A program made the position numbers and the translations under genes. A stretch of 64,000 bases of DNA from JBARDN01 sp963755705 (GTDB lineage Bacteria; Desulfobacterota; Binatia; Binatales; Binataceae): positions 1 through 64,000 of the forward strand of contig CAVWKW010000003.1 of assembly GCA_963755705.1 (NCBI GenBank), read 5' to 3'. Below, in pieces: positions 1 through 8,546 of this stretch. The notes under the pieces were generated by a model. It was not told the DNA's origin. It did not search any database and saw nothing but the letters and a program-made list of their open reading frames with translations. Position 1 is the first letter of the stretch; each line of letters begins with the position of its first letter.

Positions 1-30
1 TGGTGCCTTCGACCACTCGGCCACCTCTCC
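1..30 (-). tRNA. tRNA-Ser, 5' part only (cut by window start)
   Basis: Read on the minus strand, the first 30 bases begin GGAGAGGTGGCCGAGTGG and continue TCGAAGGCACCA. This is the acceptor 5' strand and D-arm of a bacterial class II tRNA-Ser. The anticodon, variable arm and 3' end lie outside the window, so the isoacceptor cannot be named. The 5' end of the mature tRNA is at base 30. Confidence 0.85.
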
Positions 31-683
31 GCTGAGTGAAATCAAGTACTTACGCGGAATTTGCGTCTCGAACAACCCTACCGCCTTGAAGACGCGTCCG
101 AGATTTATCGAGGTGATCGATCTCAAGTGGCAGGTTCGAGATCCGCGAAGTTGAAAGGGAAAGATCCTTGTAGCCTCAAGCTGCAACGGAGCCGAACGCA
201 TAACCAGCGGTTCCAATAGAACTCTTAGACTTATTATCGAGAGGAACGAACTCTCTTCTGATCATGTTCGAGGTCGCTCTCGTGGTAATAGTTCCTTCCA
301 ACGAGACAATGGGCATTAGCGACAGTGTGGAAAGCGGACGACTTAGCGCCGTACGGGATCACGCAGCAGGATCACACGAGATCAACCTTTTGCGAAAAAG
401 GGCCTGAGAGAGAAACGGCTTCACCTGCGTGAGCCGCAGATTGCCGGCAGCGAGTGTTACGCTGATTCGATCGAGCCGGTTTTTGTGGGTCCCGCCGATC
501 GCATTTACGAAGACCAGATCAGCAAGCTTTTTGCCCATCGTCGCCGTGCTTCGAGAACGCACGCTGAAACCCACGCCGTTGGATTCCTCGACACGCGGTA
601 TGGACATAAGCCGCGTTGGTCAACTAAATCAGGTACAAACCTTCCCGCGCAGATGCCCCTTTCGCCAAGAAAAAGGAGTGAAG
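31..683. other. Gene-free stretch between tRNA-Ser and a secreted propeller gene
   Basis: About 650 bases in which I see no convincing gene, repeat or RNA. It must hold the promoter of the minus-strand tRNA at its left end and the promoter of the plus-strand gene starting at 684. The frame of that gene stays open back to 429, but the extra residues look non-coding: rich in Arg and Pro and placed ahead of a signal peptide. Confidence 0.5.
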
Positions 684-2759
684 ATGGGTCCGAAGCTGAG
701 CGTTCGCGCTCTTGGAACGGCAAGTCGATTCTCTTTGTCAGCACTTGCAGTCGCAGCCCTCCTGTGGGCCGTGCCCGCTTCCGCCGACAGCATTGAAGGT
801 CAAGTGCTTGGCGGAGGCGCGCCAATCGCCAAATCGACCGTGACTCTATGGTCTGCAAGTGCCGACGCGCCGAAGCAGTTGGCTCAGGCCCAAAGCGGCG
901 ACGACGGCCGATTTACTTTGAGCGCGGAAGGAGCGCCTGACAGCATCCTCTACATAGTTGCCAAAGGCGGGGTACCGGCTGCAAATAGGGGCGGCGGAGA
1001 CAACCCGGCGATCGCGCTCATCTCTGTGGTGAGCAGCAAACCGCCGGCACACGTCGTCATCAACGAGTTCACGACGGTAGCGTCGGTATGGACCAACGCG
1101 CAGTTCCTGGATGGCGCCGCGATCAAAGGCAACCCGCTCGGTCTCCGCATCGCGGCCGGCAACGTGCCCAATTTCGTCGATCTCGGGACCGGTGGCTACG
1201 GCGAAATGATTCAGGACGGCTTCAACAGCACCGAGACGCCGACAATGGCCAACTTCGGGACCTTGTCGAACGTCCTCGCCGGCTGCATTACGAACGTGAC
1301 GCAAGACGCATGCAAGAGCCTGTTTGTCGCCGCCGTGGGCCGCGACGGCAAGGAACCCACCGACACACTCACCGCGGCGATATCAATTGCGCACAATATG
1401 GCCTACAAGCCTGAGCGCATCTTCGCGCTCCTCGATAAGTTTTATCCCATGAAGCCACGAGGATTGCGCGCAACTCCGTTCATGCCGTACCTGAGCTATG
1501 CACCCAGCGCGTGGGTACTGCCGCTCAAGTTCGCCGGTGGTGGTTACGCCGGTGGCGCCAAAGTGATGTTCGACAGCAAGGGCAACGCATGGAGCGGCGC
1601 AAATTTCATCGTTGGGTCGCAGGGACACGACGCCTTGTGGGACGGCAACATGGCGGAGTTCGCCCCGAACGGCCATCCGCTTTCGCCGATGACCACGGGA
1701 TTTACCGGCGGCGGCCTCCAGGGTCCGGGGTTCGGCACGGCGATCGATGCCAACGATCGAGTGTGGTTTGACAGCACCAGCGGCAAGACTATCTCGCTCT
1801 TCGACCACAACGGTAAACCACTGTCTCCGCCGCAGGGCTACAACTTCGGCGGCAAGCTCGGGTTCATGCAGGGCATCATCGTCACGCCGAGTGGCGACGT
1901 CTGGGCGCTCGACTTCACCAACGACAAGGTTGTGTACGTGCCGCAGGGGGATCCGACCAAGGCGAAGTTCTACTGCGAGTCCACCAACGGTAAGCCGAAC
2001 AAGGACAGTCCCTGCAAGCTGAGCGGCCCGTTTGGTCTTGCGATCGACCAGCAGGACCGGATTTGGATTTCCAACGCTATCGGTGACACGGCGACACGCT
2101 TCCCGGCGGCAGATCCAAGCAGGGTCGAGGTTTTCAAGACCGGGGGCGGCAGCGGCAAGGGTATGGCAATCGACAGCAAGGGCAATGTCTGGATCGCCAA
2201 CACGGTGGGTTCGGGGTTAACGCTGAAAACCAAGTTGCATCTGCTCGAACTCAAGATGACCGGCGGCACTGCCACGGCGATTGATCAGGTCGCGCTCAAA
2301 GACCTGCTGTCCCATCCAGGGCTAGGTAGCGTGTCGATGCTGCGACCCGACGGCACTCCGGCGCCGGGATCACCATTCAATCCCGGCAGCATCTGGGGCG
2401 CCTGGGCGGTGTCGATCGACGGCAACGACCATGTCTGGGTCTCAAACTTTGCGCCTGGAGGAGGGATCACTGAGTTGTGTGGTGCAAGGCCTGAGACGTG
2501 TCCAGCTGGCATGAAAACCGGCGACCCTATTTCCCCGCCCGGTGGCTACAAGGGCGGTGGCATGCAGCTGCTCGTCGACGCCTCTATTGACCCGGCCGGT
2601 AACGTCTGGGTCTCCAACAACTGGCAGGATCCCGCTTCCTGCTACGGCCAACCCGATGAGGGTCTTTCGACCCGTTGTGGCGGCCAAGGAATGGTTGTGT
2701 TCTATGGCATGGCCAAGCCGGTGCGCTCACCGCAGATCGGCCCCGCGCGGGGGCTCTAG
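684..2759 (+). CDS. Secreted NHL/Vgb-like beta-propeller protein
   Basis: A 691-residue exported protein. The start at 684 is chosen because AAGGAG lies just upstream and the first 33 residues form a clear signal peptide ending in PASADS. Residues about 35-100 resemble a carboxypeptidase-regulatory or Cna-B-like beta-sandwich (SIEGQVLGGGAPIAKSTVTL). From about residue 300 onward, repeated blades of the type AIDSKGNVWIAN, AIDANDRVWF and SIDGNDHVWVSN mark an NHL or virginiamycin-B-lyase-like propeller. Two Cys pairs near the C-terminus may form disulfides. Such propellers bind ligands or other proteins; no catalytic function can be assigned. The nearest downstream genes are small unrelated proteins, so it is probably monocistronic. 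Confidence 0.8.
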   Translation: MGPKLSVRALGTASRFSLSALAVAALLWAVPASADSIEGQVLGGGAPIAKSTVTLWSASADAPKQLAQAQSGDDGRFTLSAEGAPDSILYIVAKGGVPAANRGGGDNPAIALISVVSSKPPAHVVINEFTTVASVWTNAQFLDGAAIKGNPLGLRIAAGNVPNFVDLGTGGYGEMIQDGFNSTETPTMANFGTLSNVLAGCITNVTQDACKSLFVAAVGRDGKEPTDTLTAAISIAHNMAYKPERIFALLDKFYPMKPRGLRATPFMPYLSYAPSAWVLPLKFAGGGYAGGAKVMFDSKGNAWSGANFIVGSQGHDALWDGNMAEFAPNGHPLSPMTTGFTGGGLQGPGFGTAIDANDRVWFDSTSGKTISLFDHNGKPLSPPQGYNFGGKLGFMQGIIVTPSGDVWALDFTNDKVVYVPQGDPTKAKFYCESTNGKPNKDSPCKLSGPFGLAIDQQDRIWISNAIGDTATRFPAADPSRVEVFKTGGGSGKGMAIDSKGNVWIANTVGSGLTLKTKLHLLELKMTGGTATAIDQVALKDLLSHPGLGSVSMLRPDGTPAPGSPFNPGSIWGAWAVSIDGNDHVWVSNFAPGGGITELCGARPETCPAGMKTGDPISPPGGYKGGGMQLLVDASIDPAGNVWVSNNWQDPASCYGQPDEGLSTRCGGQGMVVFYGMAKPVRSPQIGPARGL

Positions 2760-3173
2760 AACAGACCAATAGGACGGGAAGAGAAAAATTGAAATATCGA
2801 TACGCCCATCGCAGTAATTTTGATGCTGGTGGCCATAACCACGTATGTAATGACCGACGATCTGGCATGGAGACCGCACAGACACTTGCGGCATCCACCG
2901 TCCGGCGACGTCGGAAGATAGGGAATCCTCAATTAGTAATTACAGCGATATAGATTACTACGAATCATTATATTTTGTGCTTTAGATAACCGGGCGCGTG
3001 AGCTCTCGATGGCTTTCTCCCTGCCGTCCGAGGTATCATGAAGCATGTGGGATCGATGAAGGAATCGAGCCCGAATTGATCCAGCCCAAGCCGCGGTTGT
3101 TCCGCTCGCCTGTGACCGCGTTTCGCTAGACCAACCGAAAACTCAAATCTTCAAGGCCTGAAGTGAGGTCGAT
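2760..3173. other. Intergenic region, no firm gene
   Basis: About 410 bases. The only coding-like patch is a frame at 2823-2921 that would give a 32-residue peptide with a hydrophobic start and a basic tail, but it has no ribosome binding site. The remainder is A+T-richer than the neighbours around 2930-2990 and may hold a promoter for the small genes that follow. Confidence 0.4.
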
Positions 3174-3245
3174 ATGTATCTTCCAATCTCATTGGGAGGC
3201 GTCGTGGTGATCATTCTTGTGCTTTGGTTGCTCGGTGTCGTCTGA
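3174..3245 (+). CDS. Very small single-span membrane peptide (23 aa)
   Basis: ATG at 3174 opens a 23-residue peptide, MYLPISLGGVVVIILVLWLL followed by GVV, which is almost entirely one transmembrane helix. A GAGG-like purine run lies 5-10 bases upstream. The next two genes are also tiny and share the setting of DUF3309-like and CsbD-like stress proteins. Hydrophobic micro-proteins of this kind are common beside those families, but no function is known. Length makes chance occurrence possible; the all-hydrophobic content argues for a real gene. Confidence 0.5.
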   Translation: MYLPISLGGVVVIILVLWLLGVV

Positions 3246-3343
3246 CGATCAGGCGCTTTCGAAGCTCCGGTAGGTTAGGCCTTCCGGGAGCCGTTTAGCG
3301 CGAAAAACCGAGTGACTACGTAATTGGATAAGGAGAACTGTGT

Positions 3344-3526
3344 ATGTTGTTATTGATTATTTTGATCGTCTTACTGTTCGGTGGTGGCGGATTTTACGGC
3401 TATCGCAGCGGATATTATGGAGGGCGAGGAATGAGTATGGTGAGCATAGTGATTATCATTTTGCTCATCTTTCTCGTGTTTGGCGGTGGCTTCGGCGGAT
3501 TCGGACACGGAATGTATTTTCGGTAG
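3344..3526 (+). CDS. Small Gly-rich membrane protein (DUF3309-like)
   Basis: A 60-residue protein with AAGGAG about 8 bases before the ATG. Two hydrophobic helices (MLLLIILIVLLFGGGG and MVSIVIIILLIFLVFGGGF) flank a Gly/Tyr/Arg-rich loop, YGYRSGYYGGRG, and it ends GHGMYFR. The layout of two short helices split by a Gly/Tyr turn resembles DUF3309-type small proteins. Role unknown; it lies 49 bases upstream of a CsbD-like gene, suggesting co-expression under stress. Confidence 0.65.
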   Translation: MLLLIILIVLLFGGGGFYGYRSGYYGGRGMSMVSIVIIILLIFLVFGGGFGGFGHGMYFR

Positions 3527-3575
3527 ACCTACGGGGCTATCAACAGACGGATCGATTCATCAATAGGAGATACGA

Positions 3576-3749
3576 ATGTCGAGTGGAACAACTGATAAAA
3601 TCAAAGGCCGCGTCAAGGAAGCCGCTGGTGATCTGACGGGAAATCAACGTCTCAAGAATGAAGGACGGACGGATCAGGCCGCCGGCAAAGTGAAGAACAC
3701 GGTGGAGCGCGTGGTCAACAAGGTGAAAGAGAAGGCCAAAAAACGATAG
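3576..3749 (+). CDS. CsbD-family stress protein
   Basis: A 57-residue, highly charged protein with the CsbD pattern: DKIKGRVKEAAGDLTGN, then NEGRTDQAAGKVKN, then a Lys-rich tail. It is preceded by AGGAGA. CsbD proteins are small, hydrophilic and induced by general stress in many bacteria; the molecular role is unknown. The coding frame ends in TAG at 3747-3749. With the two tiny membrane proteins just upstream it forms a likely stress-response cluster. Confidence 0.85.
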   Translation: MSSGTTDKIKGRVKEAAGDLTGNQRLKNEGRTDQAAGKVKNTVERVVNKVKEKAKKR

Positions 3750-4137
3750 AGAGGGAATCGAGCGCCGCCGCCGGTTGGTGTTCCATCGCCCAATCGAAAA
3801 GACAGCCGACGCGTCCGCGCGTATCGGAGTAGCCCGGCTCAGACGGCTCGCAAAAGTAAGCGTCTCGGGTGACGGCGGCCGATTAGACAGCTTGAGCCCG
3901 CCCTGATATAGGCTCGGCGTTTGACCAGACGGGCGAGACCGACATCGGACGGCTGCGCTGAACCTCACAACGGAACATCGGGCCGCACCGACTGAGCGCC
4001 GGAGCGACAAATTCCTGCATCGAACTTTGCCCCAGCAGCAGAAGGTTTTGTAGGCCCTTCGAATTCGGCTGATAGCGCCGGAAATAGCTATACATAGACC
4101 GCTCTTTTATGGAGGCCGAGTCTCTGTACGTTCGCGT
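3750..4137. other. Intergenic region upstream of the TetR operon
   Basis: About 390 bases with no supported gene. Open frames on the minus strand here lack ribosome binding sites and recognisable domains. The right end borders the promoter and operator of the tetR-like gene. Confidence 0.4.
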
Positions 4138-4166
4138 TTGACACTGAAACATAGCGGTCGTATATG
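4138..4166 (+). promoter_or_regulatory. Sigma-70 promoter of the TetR/LLM/hydrolase operon
   Basis: A perfect -35 box TTGACA (4138-4143) is followed after exactly 17 bases by TATATG (4161-4166) as the -10 box. It lies 46 bases before the TetR start codon and directly abuts the operator-like palindromes. Confidence 0.7.
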
Positions 4167-4167
4167 G

Positions 4168-4195
4168 TGAACATCTGTTCATGAATTGTAATTCA
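4168..4195. promoter_or_regulatory. Two abutting palindromes, probable TetR operator
   Basis: TGAACATCTGTTCA (4168-4181) and TGAATTGTAATTCA (4182-4195) are two perfect dyads with no base between them, both fitting TGAA-N6-TTCA. They begin two bases after the -10 box, so bound protein would block transcription. The adjacent gene encodes a TetR-type repressor, which normally binds such dyads in its own promoter. The sequence is seen directly; the binding is inferred. Confidence 0.65.
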
Positions 4196-4211
4196 GAGAG
4201 ATAGCTGGCAG

Positions 4212-4952
4212 ATGAGGGTCTCGCTTAAAGTGCGCGAACGCCGGCGCGAACAGAATGACGCTCGTGCGGACCGGATCATGGCGGCGGCGGCGCGCGTTTT
4301 TGTGCGCCACGGAGTCGAGAACGCCACGATGGAAATGATTGCGCGCGAGGCGAAGGTCGCGGTCGGAACCATATATCTGCATTTCGCGTCACGCGACGAG
4401 GTCTATCTCAATCTTCGCGCTGATCGCGGCCAGCAGCTGGGTTTGGGCTACCGCGAGGTGCGGGCACGCAGCCTTGCACCGCTCGACGAGATCCGCATGC
4501 TGGCCCAGGTATATATAGAGTACCTGGATGAATCCGCCGATCCGATTCTGGTAAGCGAACCAACGCCGTACTACGAGATCAGAAAGCGGCTCCGGCGTTC
4601 CTCAGAGATCCGGGCGTTCGATCGCGGCTCGAAGATAAGCTACGAAGTGTTTCACCTGTTCGAAGGCAGCGTGAAGCGCGCTTTTGATGGTGGACTGATC
4701 ACTGACCCGCTGGGACCGACCGGAGTGACTATCGCGATCTGGTCGATCCTCAATGGCGCGTTCATGGTGACGCGCGACCGCGAATTCCTGGTCCGTACCA
4801 CCGGCATCGAGCCGGATGGATTCGTTGCCAAAGCGCTCGATTCGTATCTGCGCGGCGTCGTTTTAGCCGCGCAAACCATGCCCCATCAGCCCAAGGCGGC
4901 CTCGCGCAAAGGCCGCGTCCTTGGAATGCGAAGGAAAGGAACAAGCCTATGA
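4212..4952 (+). CDS. TetR/AcrR-family transcriptional regulator
   Basis: A 246-residue protein. Residues about 18-65 form the TetR helix-turn-helix: RIMAAAARVFVRHGVENATM, then IAREAKVAVGTIYLHFASRDE. The rest is helical ligand-binding and dimer domain of usual length, with a basic C-terminal tail. It is the first gene of a three-gene unit whose members overlap by ATGA, so it very likely represses itself, the luciferase-like oxygenase and the hydrolase through the palindromes upstream. The inducer is unknown and is probably the oxygenase substrate. Confidence 0.9.
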   Translation: MRVSLKVRERRREQNDARADRIMAAAARVFVRHGVENATMEMIAREAKVAVGTIYLHFASRDEVYLNLRADRGQQLGLGYREVRARSLAPLDEIRMLAQVYIEYLDESADPILVSEPTPYYEIRKRLRRSSEIRAFDRGSKISYEVFHLFEGSVKRAFDGGLITDPLGPTGVTIAIWSILNGAFMVTRDREFLVRTTGIEPDGFVAKALDSYLRGVVLAAQTMPHQPKAASRKGRVLGMRRKGTSL

Positions 4953-6229
4953 AAACGATCTGGTTTCACATGCAGGGCTACCGCGACTTGCCAGACGATT
5001 TTCGCGATCGCTACGAAAGCATTTGGGTGACGCCGCCCAACGACGAGCTGTGCCATTCAGCGGAGGTCGCGAAGTATCTGCATTGGAACCTCGACGAACT
5101 CGAGATGGCGGATGATCTGGGTTTCGACGGTCTCGGCCTGAACGAACATCATCAGAACGGCTACGGCTTTCCGATTTCGCCGAACATGATTGCGACTGTA
5201 CTTGCACGGCGTAAATCGAACGCCGCGCTGGTAGTGCTCGGCAATACGCTTCCGCTCTACAACCCGCCGATTCGCGTCGCGGAAGAATTTGCGCTGCTGG
5301 ATTGCCTTAGCGGAGGACGATTGGTGGCCGGATTTCCTGTCGGCTCACCGATGGACACCACCGGCTGCTACGGAATTCCTCCGACGCAGGTACGTCCGCG
5401 ATATTACGAGGCGCACGATCTGATCAAGCAGGCGTGGACGCGGCCCGGGCCATTCGCGTTCAACGGCCGCTTCAACAAGCTGCGCTACGTCAACCCGTGG
5501 CCGAAACCGCTGCAGAAGCCGCATCCCCCGATCTGGCTCGCTGGCGGAGGCTCGGTCGAGACCTGGAAGTTCGCGACCGACCACGATTACACCTACAGTT
5601 ACCTGAGTTTCATGGGGCACAAGTACGCGAAGGTGCTGATGGACGGCTACTGGGATTCGGTCGAGAAGGCCGGCATGGACGACAATCCGTATCGCGCCGG
5701 ATTCGCGCAGTTGGTGGTCGTTGCCGATACTGATGCGCAAGCGGAGCAGATCTATTTGAAGCATCTGCGCAATTTCTACTCGAAGTCGCTCTATGTCGCG
5801 CCGCATTTCGGAAACGTTCCCGGATTCATGACCAAGCGCAGTTTCGAATTTCAGTTGAGCCATCGCGGAGCCAGCGCGTTCAGCTTCGATTTCAAGCCGC
5901 ATGAAGCGACCTGGAAACAGCTCGTCGAAGATTCGCGGATGGTAATCGGCGGCAGCCCAGATACCGTGGCCGCACAAATCGAAGAAGCGGTCCGGAATAT
6001 CCGCGTCGGCCATCTGATGGTCATCCTGCAAATCCAATCGATGGATCCCGACCTGACCGCATACAGCTCCGGCCTGTTCGCGGAGAAGGTTCTACCGAAG
6101 ATCAAAGGAATCTGGGACAAGGAAGGGTACACCGACCGATGGTGGCCGCAGGGTGCCACGCGCAATCAGAAGCAGGTCGCGCAGCCCGCGGTGAAAGGCA
6201 GTAACGGCGAAGCGAAGGTCCAGGCATGA
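4949..6229 (+). CDS. LLM-class (luciferase-like) flavin-dependent monooxygenase
   Basis: A 426-residue enzyme whose ATG overlaps the TetR stop by four bases. The bacterial luciferase-like TIM barrel is evident from DLGFDGLGLNEHHQ near residue 58, SGGRLVAGFPVGSP near 125, and PPIWLAGGGSVETWKFATDH near 195. Members use reduced FMN or F420 to oxygenate or oxidise small organic molecules; cofactor choice cannot be read from the sequence. The neighbouring alpha/beta hydrolase would hydrolyse an ester or C-C product, a pairing typical of small catabolic or detoxification operons. The final 25 residues are polar and probably disordered. Confidence 0.9.
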   Translation: MKTIWFHMQGYRDLPDDFRDRYESIWVTPPNDELCHSAEVAKYLHWNLDELEMADDLGFDGLGLNEHHQNGYGFPISPNMIATVLARRKSNAALVVLGNTLPLYNPPIRVAEEFALLDCLSGGRLVAGFPVGSPMDTTGCYGIPPTQVRPRYYEAHDLIKQAWTRPGPFAFNGRFNKLRYVNPWPKPLQKPHPPIWLAGGGSVETWKFATDHDYTYSYLSFMGHKYAKVLMDGYWDSVEKAGMDDNPYRAGFAQLVVVADTDAQAEQIYLKHLRNFYSKSLYVAPHFGNVPGFMTKRSFEFQLSHRGASAFSFDFKPHEATWKQLVEDSRMVIGGSPDTVAAQIEEAVRNIRVGHLMVILQIQSMDPDLTAYSSGLFAEKVLPKIKGIWDKEGYTDRWWPQGATRNQKQVAQPAVKGSNGEAKVQA

Positions 6230-7017
6230 ATACGCATACGGCGCAGAATGTCGAGCTGCCGGGGGGCTTCGCCGCCAATCCGGTATTAATCAAAGGTAGC
6301 GGCGCGCCCGTAGTCTATCTGCACGGTCCCTTCGGCCAGGAATGGGACGGCTTCCTCGACGATCTCGCAGCATATCGCCGCGTCTATGCGCCTGCGCATG
6401 CGGGCGCGGAAGAGACCGAGGACCTCGAGCAGCTCGATGGAATTCCCGATCTGCTTCTGTACTACGACGATCTGTTTGACCGACTCGGGCTTGAGCGCGT
6501 CGATCTGGTCGGCCATTCATTCGGCGGGATGGTCGCTGCGGAATATGCGGCGACGTTTCGGGATCGAGTGGGCAAGCTGGTGTTGATCGATGCGATGGGC
6601 CTATGGCGCGACGACGCTCCGGTCGAGGACCATTTGCTGGTCTCTCCCCAAAAGCTGGTGAAGCTGCTGTTCAACGATCCGTCGAAGCCGGAAGTCGCGG
6701 CCAAGCTTGCGATGCCAAAAGAGCCCGCGGCGATGAATGCCGCGATTGTTGATCGCTTCGGCGCCCTGGCGAGCACCTCGCATTTCATACACCCGATACC
6801 AGAACGCGGGCTGAAGCGCCGGCTTCGACGAATCAAGGCTGATACCCTGATTATGTGGGGCGCGCAGGATGCGCTGGTGCCGGCGATTTATGCTAGCGAA
6901 TTCGCGAAGCTGATTCCGGCCGCGCGCGTCCAGATGATCGAGAATGCCGGTCACGTGCCGCAACTCGAACAGCGCCTCCTTGTTTCGGAGCATCTCCGGA
7001 AATTTCTGAAAGAGTAG
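6226..7017 (+). CDS. Alpha/beta hydrolase
   Basis: A 263-residue hydrolase translationally coupled (ATGA) to the luciferase-like gene. The catalytic triad is visible: nucleophile Ser98 in GHSFGG, Asp215 in WGAQDALVP and His243 in ENAGHVPQ. The oxyanion-hole motif HG is at 33-34 (LHGPFGQ). The cap region at about 125-190 is of ordinary size. Substrate unknown; its operon position suggests it acts on the product of the monooxygenase. Confidence 0.9.
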   Translation: MNTHTAQNVELPGGFAANPVLIKGSGAPVVYLHGPFGQEWDGFLDDLAAYRRVYAPAHAGAEETEDLEQLDGIPDLLLYYDDLFDRLGLERVDLVGHSFGGMVAAEYAATFRDRVGKLVLIDAMGLWRDDAPVEDHLLVSPQKLVKLLFNDPSKPEVAAKLAMPKEPAAMNAAIVDRFGALASTSHFIHPIPERGLKRRLRRIKADTLIMWGAQDALVPAIYASEFAKLIPAARVQMIENAGHVPQLEQRLLVSEHLRKFLKE

Positions 7018-7287
7018 CTGCCGATCTCATGGCCGCTTCGATGGATGAATAAGGGGCCCACGTTCCCGATAAAAAATTTTCTCCAACGGCTTGCCTGAAA
7101 CCTCTCCGCGACGACAAAATTCTTAAGTTGCCCTGCATCGCCGCACGACCGTCTGGAACGGGCGATCCAGAACGCCCACGGCGGCGAACAGCGATACGTT
7201 GGCACAAATGCTGGCGGACGGATCGCCGACGATCATGGCCGTGTCGGGTCTTCGCTGGGCAACATTATTGGATCCAGGAGAAGGGCT

Positions 7288-7965
7288 ATGTATTCCTCGA
7301 GAGATGCGGTGGCAGATAAAATTTCAATTGCGCTCGCGCTGTTGATCATGCTCGTGACAGGCACGATTGGAACCGGATGCCGTCAGGCAAATGACGGCAC
7401 AGATGAAAGTGGCGGGTTCGCGGTATTGCACGCCGCCGACTGCTTGCCCGACGTGACGTTGCTTGATCAGCATGGGCAAAAAGTTTCGCTGGCGTCGCTG
7501 AAAGGCAAACCTGTCCTCTTCGATTTCATCTACACGTCCTGTCCCGGCCCATGTCTTCTGCTGACGGCGCGTATGAAGCAGGTCGCAAACGCGCTGGGTC
7601 CCATTCTCGGTAAACAAGTCCGGTTCGTATCGATATCGGTGGATCCCGAGCACGATCAGCCGCCGCAGCTTCTTACCTACGCAAATGATCAGGCCGCCGA
7701 TCTGGACGGCTGGCTGTTTCTGACCGGAACTCCAAAGCAGATCGACGACGTGATGGCGCGATTCGATCTGACTCGCGAGCGCGAAGCCGATATGTCGCCA
7801 GACCACGCGCTCGAGTTTTTTCTGGTCGCGCCCAACGGCCGCGAAATGCTCCAATACCTGGGTGACAAAGCGACCGCGGAGCGGATCGCAGCCGACATGG
7901 AGCGAGCCGCGGCAGGCAAGACCGTAACGGCCAGCGACGGATCGGTTGTAAAGGTTGCTCTTTAA
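7288..7965 (+). CDS. SCO1/SenC-family copper chaperone-like lipoprotein
   Basis: A 225-residue protein. Its N-terminus has a hydrophobic span ending in a lipobox-like GTGC with Cys31, so it is probably a lipoprotein facing the periplasm. The thioredoxin fold carries the SCO copper-binding CxxxC (Cys85, Cys89 in TSCPGPC) and the third ligand His173 in SPDHALEFFLV. SCO proteins deliver copper to the CuA site of cytochrome oxidase or act as thiol-disulfide reductants. Two downstream genes (rhodanese, MauE-like) point to a periplasmic thiol or sulfur role; no oxidase subunits are nearby. Confidence 0.88.
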   Translation: MYSSRDAVADKISIALALLIMLVTGTIGTGCRQANDGTDESGGFAVLHAADCLPDVTLLDQHGQKVSLASLKGKPVLFDFIYTSCPGPCLLLTARMKQVANALGPILGKQVRFVSISVDPEHDQPPQLLTYANDQAADLDGWLFLTGTPKQIDDVMARFDLTREREADMSPDHALEFFLVAPNGREMLQYLGDKATAERIAADMERAAAGKTVTASDGSVVKVAL

Positions 7966-8006
7966 GACCTTCTTATGAACCTCGACACCGTGGTTCTGAT
8001 TCGGAC

Positions 8007-8546
8007 TTGAGGAATTTCGGACAGCGAATCCTGCGTGATCTCGGCGGCGTGGCGCTAATCGCCGGCTTGTCGCTGGGCGCAGGACTCGGGATGAATCGAT
8101 TCGCATCGTCGCCGCTCCCGATCGTCTATCAAACTCCGGAAGAGCGGTTCGACCTCGAGCTTACCTCGCTGGTTGCGGCTGCGCCGTTCAAGATCGCCCC
8201 GGCGGCGACCGTTGGCCTCGCGGAGTTTCGTTCCGCCGTAGACGGCAAAAGCGCACTCATCCTCGACGCGCGCCCGTCCGTGTTTTTCAAGCAGGGTCAC
8301 GTGCCCGGAGCCGCGAACCTCGCGCGGGATAACTTCGCGCAGGATTATCGGCGGCTCTCCGCGGTTCTTAAGGCCGCCGGCGACAAGCCGATCATCGTTT
8401 ACTGTTCCGGCGGCGAATGTCACGACAGCCGCCTGGTCGCCAATGCGTTGCTGACGCTGGGCTTCGGCAACGTCAAAGTCTTTACCGGAGGATGGGAAGA
8501 TTGGTCGGCTGCCAAGCTTCCGGTGTTGACGGGCGATGCTCAATGA
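8007..8546 (+). CDS. Membrane-anchored rhodanese-domain protein
   Basis: A 179-residue protein starting at a TTG (8007). An N-terminal hydrophobic segment (about 13-30) anchors a single rhodanese domain. Landmarks are LILDARPSVFFKQGHVPGA near 84-102 and the active loop VYCSGGECHDSR with Cys133 and a second Cys138. Single-domain rhodaneses move sulfane sulfur. It lies 41 bases after the SCO-like gene and overlaps the next gene by ATGA. The start codon is the least certain part. Confidence 0.82.
   Translation: MRNFGQRILRDLGGVALIAGLSLGAGLGMNRFASSPLPIVYQTPEERFDLELTSLVAAAPFKIAPAATVGLAEFRSAVDGKSALILDARPSVFFKQGHVPGAANLARDNFAQDYRRLSAVLKAAGDKPIIVYCSGGECHDSRLVANALLTLGFGNVKVFTGGWEDWSAAKLPVLTGDAQ

Noticed and set aside
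429..683. Open frame extending the propeller protein upstream by 85 residues
   Set aside because: It would place an Arg/Pro-rich stretch ahead of a proper signal peptide, and a good ribosome binding site lies just before 684.
2823..2921. 32-residue frame with a hydrophobic start and a basic tail
   Set aside because: No ribosome binding site and no supporting similarity; could be chance or a remnant.
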